Of a stretch of DNA of 64,000 nucleotides, positions 42,801 through 52,200 are shown piece by piece. Position numbers and translations under genes: made by a program. This stretch comes from Paragordius varius. Taxonomy: Eukaryota; Nematomorpha. Location: NCBI GenBank assembly GCA_964247055.1, contig OZ176050.1, positions 11,470,001-11,534,000 of the forward strand. The letters are read 5' to 3'. Positions within the stretch are counted from its first letter, which is position 1, and each line of letters begins with the position of its first letter. The notes beneath the pieces are model-generated. The model had not been told where the DNA came from and searched no databases. It worked only from the letters and a program-made list of their open reading frames with translations.

Positions 42801-43182
42801 AATATAATATAGGATAGAAAATTAGATGGACCAAAGGATTAAAGAATGGAAATAAATAAAGTCCTAATCACCCGGATATTAATATATAACCAAAAGGGGG
42901 CCGGGAATTCAGAGATACACAATTAAGAGTAAAAACAACATGCGATTCAAAGATAAAGAGAAGCGCGAATTTAAAATAACAATTAACAAAGATGGAGAAG
43001 GTAAACAAAAACCGTTTAAAAAAATGGCCAAAGCGCGAATTTAAAGCAAAAGGGAGGGAATATTTAAAAAAGAGGGGATATAAACAAATACGCGTTAGAA
43101 AAAAGGTTAGGGGAAAACACGAAATTTCAAAAAGGGGTAAATAAAAAAACAATTAAGAGGGGCGCGAACTTTACCAAAGGTA
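42801..43182 (-). other. 5' leader of the R2-like LINE
   Basis: This stretch lies between the resumed satellite and the first long frame of the element. It contains no convincing coding. The motif 'gcgcgaattt' occurs at about 42963 and 43033, with a relative 'gcgcgaactt' near 43161. These are the most CpG-rich bases of the neighbourhood. A role as 5' UTR or internal promoter is inference from position only. Confidence 0.55.
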
Positions 43183-43790
43183 CGATAATTTGATTGTTAA
43201 AATATAATGATTAAATAAAAACAACCTGTTTGAGTGTGGCTAATATAATTTGATTGTTTAAATTTAATGGTTGAATGTGAACAATACCCGTATGAGTATG
43301 GTTAATATAATTTGATTGTTAAGTTATAATGGCTAAATGCAAACCCTATGAGTTTGGTTAATATAATTTGATTGTTCAAAATGGGTGAATGCATACCATA
43401 CTGAAGGGTATGTATTATATGGTTAATATAAACCCCTTTTAAAAGCCGAATGCATACGATACAGGAATTAATGTAGTTAATATAATTTTTTAAATAAAAG
43501 ACTGAATTACAATGCGCGCATAATTAATATAATAAATGTTACCCAGTGCCATGCATGCTAAACCAGCCCAAGCATGGTTAATAGATTGACTCTTGAAAAG
43601 TTGTGCCTGAATGCGTAAAATATTGGTATCAGTATGGTTAATATAAATTAATGTTGAAAAGTAGTGGTTGATGGTTGACAATAACCGTAAGGTATGGTTA
43701 ATATATTTGATTATTAAAATGTAGTGGCTAATATTATTATTAAAAAATATAATTGATTCTTGAACATATCCGTATGAGTAAGGCAAAATA
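43183..43790 (+). repeat. decayed satellite on the far side of the R2-like LINE
   Basis: Satellite monomers resume directly after the LINE in the same orientation ('ataatttgattgttaaaat', 'acaatacccgtatgagtatg' near 43281). They decay rightward to isolated fragments such as 'atccgtatgagtaagg' near 43770. Monomer length becomes irregular. This shows that the LINE sits inside the array and that the original array edge was near 43.8 kb. Confidence 0.9.
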
Positions 43791-43799
43791 ATAATTATT

Positions 43800-44455
43800 A
43801 TGATATCCACTTTGGAGTTGTCATATCCGTAAACTATTTCGCCATAGAACCGTATCTATTGCGTCCGCGCATTTTAGGTTCAGTTTTGCCATGTCCCTCT
43901 TAACTGTATCTAACTATCGCGTTTTATGGCGCCATCTTCCTCTCTTACCTTTCACAATATAATCATCAATCTTTTTACCAATGTAATCATTATCTCTTCT
44001 TTCAACATGTCCGAACCATCTTAAACAATTTACCATCATCTTTTGCACCGGTTTGATTTTCGTACTTCCTCTTATGTAGACATTCTTCACCTTGTAATTC
44101 CTCGTTACACCGCACATCAATCTAAGCATCATTTCAGTAACCTCAAAGTGCCTCTCTTCTGATTTCTATAATGCCCATGTCTGTGAGTTGTACATAACTG
44201 TTGGATGTACAACAGCACTGTAAGTCTTCCTCGTGGGTCAATATTTTTCTCGCACAAAACATTTGAAATCTATTTAGAATTTCCGCAACTATTACGAATT
44301 CTTAAATTTATATCATGCGTTAAAGAACCATCTGCTGCTAAAATCACTCCTAATAATGCATTCCTCCTGACCCTTTAATACCCACCCTTCTTCTAATTCC
44401 ATTTCTCGTTTTTTCCACGGATATTCGTAAGTTTAAATTTTTAACCGCATCGTGG
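43800..44455 (-). pseudogene. RTE-type LINE C-terminal region
   Basis: The frame at 43914-44132 reads 'MMLRLMCGVTRNYKVKNVYI', then 'KPVQKMMVNCLRWFGHVERR', a hallmark of this family's C-terminus (usually '...RLRWFGHVxRR'). After a stop, the tail continues in another frame as 'RDMAKLNLKCADAIDTVLWRN', again matching the family's last block. The stretch between 44150 and 44455 is more decayed. Confidence 0.8.
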
Positions 44456-45690
44456 TTACACATCAATCCATTTGCTCACCAATTCTTTCGATTCACGCAA
44501 CTCGTCAGACAGCACTATTATGTCGTCTGTAAAAAATATCAGGCACCATGTTGCCGCACTTCTTTTGAAATTCCGTCCATGCATATCATAAATATTAACG
44601 GACTGATTGCTGACCAAGATGCATTGGTTCATTTCTATAGAATCTGACACTCCCTGGTGTGTTTAACTTTGGTATGGTGAAAGCCGTACATGCTTTTTAG
44701 AAATTTTTATGTAACTTTTAGGGAAGTTTTCTTGTCCTCAACTCCACCATATTACACTCCGTGGTATTCTGTCAAACGCCTTTTCAATATCGATTAAAAT
44801 ACCAAGCAACTCCATTTTCATTTCTATATGCTTTTCATTTAGCCAACTTACTGCGTGAACCGGATAGATGGTGGACTGAAATAAAATTAAATTGATTACT
44901 CGCTATACTAACCATTTTTCTCATTCGTTTCTCTAGTATTTTCTCAAACACATTGTATGCGACATCAATCTTATCCCTCTAGAATTTTTACAATCATTTA
45001 TAACTCCTTGCCCTTAAAAATGGGAACAGTGAAATTATCCTTCCATTCGGATGGTATTATTCCTGTAATAACTACATTATTAAAAACATCCTTTTAAAAT
45101 CCAACACCTTTCTCATTAATTTCCAACAGTGTATATTATTGTCGGGTACTGCAGCTTTATTCATAGATATCTCTTCTAAACCAACCTGGACTTCATTTTT
45201 TGCTATACTTTCAATATGCGCAGATACATAATCTATTGTTTCGGGTAAATTCGTTTCACTGACTCCCAATTCAAGGTCTTGGAAACACTCTTTCCACCTT
45301 TTCAAAATTTTTTCTCCCTTAACGAGTAATTTACCGTTTTTGTCTTTAATAGCGATCGCATAAGGGGGCAAATCCAGTCTTCTTCTATGTCTTTGTCGAG
45401 TAATTATAATAACTTTGTTTAGACCTTGCTTACTGTTTAACTCCTCATATAAGGATTCTGTTTTTTCTTTTTTGACCATTCTCACAAGCTTTTGTCCTTA
45501 TTAATCATTTTGTATCTTTCCTTACCTCTGCTTGGTGGGTAAACAAAACCTCCACATTTAACAATTTTCTCTTTCGCAATTTCAAAATTATTATTTCGTC
45601 TTTCAGCCAGGCCTCTCTATACACTTGATTTCTACCATTTTTCATTCCACACACCTTAACTCCCGCCACTTTAATTGTTTTAGCCACCTG
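44456..45690 (-). pseudogene. RTE-type LINE linker and reverse transcriptase
   Basis: The linker reads 'GRNQVYREAWLKDEI' (45.6 kb) and 'LYEELNSKQG...IKDKNGKLLVKGEKILKRWKECF' (45.3-45.4 kb). RT pieces follow: 'SEWKDNFTVPIFKG' near 45040, motif A 'LIDIEKAFDRIPR' near 44790, and motif C region 'FTDDIIVLSDELRESKEL' near 44500. The usual F/YADD box reads FTDD here, so the two aspartates remain and the alanine is changed. Frame changes are frequent, and motif B is not clearly readable. Confidence 0.8.
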
Positions 45691-45699
45691 AAATTAAAT

Positions 45700-46964
45700 C
45701 CTTTATGGGCTGATCCTGTTTAGTATGCCTACAGTTTCTACAAATCTATCTTTAGTGTTTTTTAAGGAAACCCATTTGATTACTTTCGGCGCTATAAGTT
45801 TATGCTTTTTAGGATATATTGGTGTATGTCTTATTACATATAATTAAACTATGTTGTGTACTAATTTGCAAGTTAGGTATGACTTTGCAGTCCTCAACAT
45901 ACTTTAAGGATTTCTGCGATACAAGGATATAATCGATTTGTGATTTCTTATTTCCACTTTCGTGGGTAATTAAATGGCTATTACTTTTAGTAAAAAAGGT
46001 ATTTGTTACAGCTAAGTTATAAGATTGAGCAAATCATAATAAACTAACCCCTTCTTCATTTATAACCCCCTAGCCTTACCCATGCCAAGGTTCAAAACCT
46101 CTTTTAGTTTGACCCACATCCCCACAAATCACCACAAAATTAGATTCCTTATTTCGTTAATGAAGTCATTTCTTCGTCTATCAAAACATAAAATTTATCT
46201 TTCTCCGGCTTAGTTAACCCTATCCGGGGAGCATAAACGCTAAAGATGGTGAAAACCCTCTTATTAAACAATAGGTCGACACTTTTAATTTTACTGTCAG
46301 CACGTCTAACCTCAATTACTTGATTGGCAAATCTTGGACACACTATTATGGCGACACCACTGTAATCATCTGTAGAACTTGAATAAAACATTTTATACTT
46401 ACCCTCTAACGTCTTAGTGCCGTTTCCATGATATTCCGTCTCCTGAATGCACGATAATTTCTATTATAGCACAAGTCGACAAATTAGCCGACAGGATTTT
46501 GGAGACTTGTTTCATCCATTCAAATAGTTTTTATTTTATTAACAAAAGAGAGGAGAGAAAAGAACTCAACAAGGTCAGTAAAGACTTCTTAAAAGGATCA
46601 GATTATTTAAAATATTTATCACTCCAAGAAAAACAAAGAGAAACCACATGGACATCACACTTTACATTTTTTGTTTTTATCATTATGATATAGTTCAATT
46701 TAAAAAAATTACGAGAGTTCAAATTATTATTTTAACATAAAATATTGGTTCTCGTTGACAATATTACCCTTTTACCCTCACAGTTTCAACTAAATCATAT
46801 AACTTACTTCTTAACGAACCAACATCTATATTTGCAAAACACCCTCTACAACATTCCTTACCCCTATTGGCCCCTACCTCCGTGCAGCGACTGGCCAGGT
46901 GCCTTAAAAAACATCCATAAAAAATACAATTAATAAGAATAATAATAGGTAAAAAAATAAACAC
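45700..46964 (-). pseudogene. RTE-type LINE endonuclease region
   Basis: Pieces of an APE-like endonuclease. The start block with DVGSLRSKLYDLVETV lies at 46767-46840. The QETE block, with the catalytic glutamate, lies near 46460. The block ending VFTIFSVYAPRIGLTKPEKDK lies at 46149-46391. Near 46120 'FVVICGDVGQTKRGFEPWHG' is readable, where the usual motif has GDxN. Further on are 'NKKSQIDYILVSQ' near 45930 and a closing 'STQH' where SDH is usual. Several frames must be combined, and the substitutions at two catalytic motifs suggest decay. Confidence 0.75.
46480..46765. other. interruption inside the RTE-type endonuclease region
   Basis: Between the first endonuclease block (ending near 46767) and the QETE block (near 46460) the family normally has only about ten residues. 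Here about 290 bp intervene. They are AT-rich, with a purine-rich plus strand ('agagaggagagaaaagaac'), and match nothing I recognise. It may be an insertion or a decayed short element. A plus-strand frame of 64 codons here shows no family features. Confidence 0.45.
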
Positions 46965-46990
46965 TAAATATATAGTAACTAATAGTTAAA

Positions 46991-48697
46991 TGAAACCAAA
47001 AAATGAAACCAAAAAATTGAACCACAAAATTGATAAATAATTCAATAAATAAAAATGAAAAATAAAAGATGCATTTTTACAACGGAGGTCGGAATATGTA
47101 ATATACTTCAAATAAAACGAAAAATAGAAAAATTATAAAAATATTATAAAGGTAATTTCGCTCATTTTTTTGAGTAAGGCAAAATGATTGTTAACTATCT
47201 TTCATAACCCAACTACTCTTCTAAGAATCATTAATCATAGGAATTAACTTAATTAGACAAGAAGGACATAAGATATATATGGAAAGTCATCTTCGAAGAT
47301 TAAGTCCACATTAACTCTTTTTTTACCTAAAGTTGCTGTTTTCTTATGTTTGTTATAAGGTCAGAATCTATTCTTTATTATACGCGGTGCCATACCTTTC
47401 ATTGATTTAACTTATTATATTAATTTTTCGGTTTAATTGGATCGAATAAAAATGAAAACAGTTGTTTATTGTATAAGTAGCAAATAATTATTACATATTT
47501 CCATTTCTACATTTCCCTGTTGACAACGGAAATACCCTATAATTATCCTAAATGTACAATTTAATTACCCTTTTATATGACGCGTTTTAATGAATTTGCA
47601 TATTTTTATCCCAATGCGGAACTAACAGTTTACCGACTTTGACCTTGCAAAGCGGCCATCAACACCAATGCCGAATCGCTTAGGCAAAACCATTCTTTGT
47701 GTCTCGTGAGACCAAAGCGGTATGAACTTTTGAGGTCCCTGAATATCGTTAGTACATAACACTCACTATTAACAAAAACATAATTAAAACCCCACATTGA
47801 TCGATAAACAACCGGAATAAACCAGAGAAAATGGCATGATCTTGTTACATCACAATGCTCTCACACAGCAAAACCAGTAAAAGACACCTTAAAATCACTT
47901 CAATTGAATTATCTGTATTCTCGAACCTACCTGACTTGGCGACATCTGTCTAAAACAACTTTGCATCAATGGGGCACACCCTCGCAGAGTAGTAATTCAA
48001 TAACTTCGAAGATGTTGGAAAATGGTATGACAAATGCTTTTTTGTATAAGAAAATTATATTTTTCTGGTATGTCATTCATATACTACTTAAGAAATGAAT
48101 GTGTAGACGCTGTTTGAATCAAATAATTGATTTTTAAAATTATATTTTTTAAAAACCGGTAAATACTTTTACATACACCTAATACCAGTTGTTAAGCGTC
48201 TTAAATTTACATCATATCTCAATACAACAATCGAATTTGTTTTTTATAGTATTAAAATATTCCTGGTTAATATTTTTGGAACGGAGAGAAAGACAAAATA
48301 AGTTTGAAACCATTGCTAAAATTATTTAGGTATATAAAACATATCTCATTAATAAACATGATTGATATGATATAATAGACATTTACTAGCAAATTTAATA
48401 GATAAATAGTTGAATGCAATTGTCAAACATTTTTGGCGGTGTATAAAGATTGCAGTAATACAAAAAAGGTAGTAAACAACAAATAAGTGTATCAAAAATA
48501 TCTATGTGGAAAATATTTACAAACAAGGTGTCAAAATATCTCATCCGTATATACATATTTTAAAAATATCTATAATGTTGCATTGCTAGACTTTGTTGAG
48601 ATTAATTAATATGTATAAAATTATAAAAATATATATCATAATAATCTCAAAAGTATTGTAGAATATCCAAAATTTGTAAATTATCCGTTGTTTAAGG
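46991..48697. other. intergenic stretch between the LINE and the Utx gene
   Basis: About 1.7 kb of AT-rich sequence with no gene recognised. Bases 47590-47760 are less AT-rich ('gcggccatcaacaccaatg', 'cgtgagaccaaagcggtatg') and could be a fragment of an unrecognised repeat. The part near 48300-48697 is downstream of the Utx stop codon and should hold its 3' UTR. An ATTAAA hexamer on the minus strand near 48395 is a possible poly(A) signal, weakly supported. Confidence 0.5.
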
Positions 48698-49220
48698 TTA
48701 ACTTGGTGAAATGGATTCTTTTTTAACCCATTGACCAGAAGGTGTTCTCATAAGTGTATGAGAAAGTTTTGGGGATGTTTGTTGACCCAACAAGTCTTTA
48801 CCGACGCATGAAGGGGAATCAATGTAATTTTTACCGTGTATAGTGTTAACCGTGGTCTCAGTTATGACTGGAGCTTGATTGGGCATTAATTTTATTTTAG
48901 TTTTTAAACCGGTTGTTATGGTTTGTGAGGTATTAGAATTTGTGGTTACTGTTTGGGATAGAGCATTCGCAGCGGCTAAACTGTTTCTCATACGAGCGGT
49001 AACATATTTTTTGCGTGGTTTAGAATGAGAATTTGTTGTCTGATTGCAAATAGATTGTTGTAAATTAGTTTGACTTTGTTGTTTATTTGATACAATGTTA
49101 TGAGACTTGTTGAGCGATGCAGATTCGATAGAATCTACATCTATACTCATATTGTCATTCACACTATTACAATCATAGTAAGATTGGTCAGACCATAAAG
49201 ATGGATTGCCTTCACTAAGC
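48698..49220 (-). CDS. Utx: Utx last exon (lineage-specific C-terminal tail)
   Basis: A 523-nt final exon ending in TAA at 48698. Human UTX stops shortly after the zinc domain, whereas this adds about 174 residues. They are Ser/Asn/Thr-rich with a basic patch ([20 protein letters not shown]) and a well-ordered-looking end ([12 protein letters not shown]). Acceptor 'ttttgcag'; phase fits donor GTATTT of the previous exon. Confidence 0.85.
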
Positions 49221-52200
49221 CTGCAAAATATTAAATAAATATGATTATGGAAATAATGAAGTAATTTGAACGCAAAATATGCATGAGGCAAAAAACTTAA
49301 ATCATAATATACTTGTCCAAATTTAGGCCATTTAGTTGAGAGTTAAGGGAATGATTTAGATGATGAGTTTTAAACGTAACATCTAAATAAAATACAGTGA
49401 ATGATATAATTGATTGTGATAAATTTTATTACTAAATATAATTTTCTAACTATTATTGAAATAAAAGAAACAATCATGTCGATCATAAAATACCAACCGG
49501 AAAATATATTGTCCGTTTTGCCCGTTGTTATGTTAGCATTTTGATTGTTATTGCCTGTTAAAGTAGATGATGCCATAGGAGGCTTGGAAGAAATACTGCT
49601 GCCACTTAGTACAAAATTATCGTAAATGGAGATTAGTTCCGTTATTTTGTATAATTCTAGGACGACAAAATCATGTAGGTCTGGGCTCATGCGTCGAGCG
49701 CATTCAAAACAATGTACTATGCTGGCATTTTGGACAAACAGAAGGTTAAACGTTTCGATTTCACATTTATCACAATAATGGGCTGTCATTTCGCCTGGTG
49801 CCACTCCATGAAATATAATCTCTTTCCCTAGCAACATAGGAGATTCATCATTTGATTTATGTTTATTTGGGCCTATGTCTTGAGAGTTTTTAGTTGATTC
49901 AGACGCATTTTTTGTTGATAAATTTGTCGTCAATAAATTAGATTGATGGGCCGATGATGGTAAGTAAGACAAAATTTCTCGGATCGTAAATATATAACGT
50001 AGACTTTTATGTAGGGTAGATCTATTTTACAATTAAAATAATAATTATAAAGGCAAAACGCAAAAATAGAGGATTAATTTTTTTATGTAGAGAGCCACTC
50101 ATTTAGTTTGATTTTTTCTTTACAACCTAAATAATTATGATTGAATTGTGAGATATATATACATGTGTAAATTTCATCTCTATATACATTTCAACCTAAG
50201 ACGATATAGTATATTAAAATAAATGGAATAAAAGATATCGTGGCTTCATGGAAAACTTTCCCTATATTTCAATTTTTACTGTATATATATATAAACATAT
50301 TAATACTGATTAGTAGTATTTGATTAATTTTTAACTATAAATGCATAACAATTAAAGTAATAAATTTGGCATATACTTGAGCAATTGAAATAAATATTTT
50401 TCGGTAATTTTAACGTTTCGCACCAAAGCCCACGAGAGATGTATCATAGGAACTAAACTTTTGTATTGTTGCAATTTATTCCATTCATAATGCAACATGG
50501 CTGATTCGTATTGGTATGATGTTATTGGTCCCACGTTCCACGCTATATTGTTGCACCACCCCTAATAAGTTAATAAGTATAAGATGATCGTCATTTCTCA
50601 CATATATTTTAAGCTTGTATAAAAAACTTTTAAAAAGTATAATTGTGTAAAATAAAATATGGATATAAGAATATTAAGACTATCCAATAAATAATAACTA
50701 TGAAAGACCATTTATTTACATAATCTAAATTATGTGAAAATTATATAGAATTTATTATCCGCATCATGGCCAAAAAATATTTATCTATATTGTAATTTTT
50801 GATTAAAATACATGGCAAAAATATTTTTCCTGGTCAAATATCATTTTTTTTGGTTTTATCCTAATTTTAAATGTGATCTAATAGCCAATATTATTTAAAA
50901 AGTTAATTAAGATAGTAAGGCCTATTTATCAATTATAAAATTTTATAAAAAATTTTGCAGTTATATTTTACCGATGCTTGAACCCAATGCACAGTGCCAG
51001 CATTAATCCAAACCACATCTCCTGGCCGTTGTGTACATGTCATGTAAGGTATATTATATCTAGATAGATATACAAAATATTTTTATCAACTGAATAAAAA
51101 AATAATAATTACAATAAACATAATATTATTTAAAATTAAAAATATAAAGTTGAGCATTAATGAAAATTTTAAATGTAATTCTCGTTTACTAGGCGACATT
51201 CACTTATTGATGTTGTTTGCAACGAATTATTTAAAACCACGCAATTTAACCAATCCATAACATAATATAAACACAGTTAACATTAAAATTATAAGAGCAA
51301 AATTCTTTTAAATATACAAACACACTGATCTTAGGTAAAACATATAACAATGGTTTATATATATATGAATTTACATCTTAAATTTTTATTGTGTAGTACA
51401 AAACAAGAGGTTATAAGTTAAAAATTAAGGTTGAAATTATATAAAAAAAATTTGCAAAAACCTCTTAGTTTTACGTTTCTTTTTAATGCATCTAATTTGG
51501 ATATTCAGAAAAAATGGTATATATTATATGTTAAAATTAATTTTCAAAAGTTATCAAACAAAAAATTAAAAAATTTACCTATCAAGTTCAGAAAGGTCAC
51601 CAGGCCACCAACTTCCTTTAAGAAAATCAACACCTCGGGCCGTACATAAATCAACCAGGGCGCCCCAATATTCATCTTGAACGCCAAACCATTCGGTATC
51701 ACCTGGTCCTTTAAATAAAAACGCAAATATATAAAAATTGTATGAAATTGTTATAGCTACAGAGATAGTAAACACGTTTAGAAAGTAAACACATTATGAT
51801 GGTAGTTTTTGTGAAAATTTTGAAAATATATATATATATTTAGATAAAAAATATCCGATTTGCATTCCAAAAATATATATTTATGTAATATCTAAATGAT
51901 AAATTCCGTCAAAATACTAGAAAAGCTATAAGATTTTTTCGCTATCGGCCAAAAAATTCGCATTTATATAGCATATTTGGTTGAATAAATTTCAATACTA
52001 TAATGGAAAAGGCGCATAAATTTTTTAACATGCGCCATAAAGATAATCTTTAACGCAAAATACAATCAATTATGAAGTTACATTTTTTCTAAATGCCCAT
52101 TGAAAGGACTAACAAAAAAATTAAATGTAAAATATAGGTCTTTGGCTCCAAATTTGAATCAAAGTAACTTGCGATAATGCGGTAAAAGATTTAAATTTAT

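Larger units (their letters stand above)
38956..43182 (-). mobile_element. R2-like non-LTR retrotransposon, broken copy, inserted in the satellite
   Basis: This is a LINE of about 4.2 kb on the minus strand. In element order it has a leader, an N-terminal part with three zinc fingers, a reverse transcriptase, a thumb and linker, a CCHC knuckle, a PD-D restriction-like endonuclease, and a short AT-rich 3' tail. Known family: elements with this architecture (R2, R4, R8, R9, NeSL, Hero) are usually site specific and cut their target with the restriction-like enzyme. Both flanks are the same satellite and both contain 'ataatttgattgtta', so a target duplication of about 20 bp is likely but cannot be proved inside a repeat. 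The coding frame is broken about five times by frame changes or stops, and one segment is inverted, so this copy is dead. Near-full length and a readable protein suggest moderate age. Confidence 0.93.
43791..46990 (-). mobile_element. RTE-type LINE, broken copy
   Basis: A minus-strand non-LTR element of about 3.2 kb with an N-terminal APE-type endonuclease and a reverse transcriptase. Its wording is that of the animal RTE family often mis-annotated as 'craniofacial development protein 2-like'. Matching blocks in order are 'DVGSLRSKLYDLVETV', 'CIQETEYHG', 'GKYKMFYSSSTDDYSGVAII', 'SQIDYILV', 'KRWKECFQDL', 'ILIDIEKAFDRIPR', 'FTDDIIVLSDELRES', 'MMLRLMCGVTRNYKVKN' and 'LRWFGHVERR'. The 3' end carries an ATAATAATT-like tail that joins satellite remnants near 43790, so this element too went into the array edge. 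The frame is broken many times. It looks older than the R2-like copy. Confidence 0.88.

Noticed and set aside
42428-43152. Minus-strand frames of 96 and 94 codons
   Set aside because: One is an alternative frame of the zinc-finger region; the other lies in the leader with a low-complexity, hydrophobic composition and no motif.
46499-46933. Plus-strand frames of 64 and 62 codons
   Set aside because: The first lies in the interruption of the RTE-type LINE and the second is antisense to its endonuclease start. No supporting features.
47904-48098. 64-codon plus-strand frame in the intergenic stretch
   Set aside because: No recognisable motif, AT-rich composition and no splice or promoter context; expected by chance.
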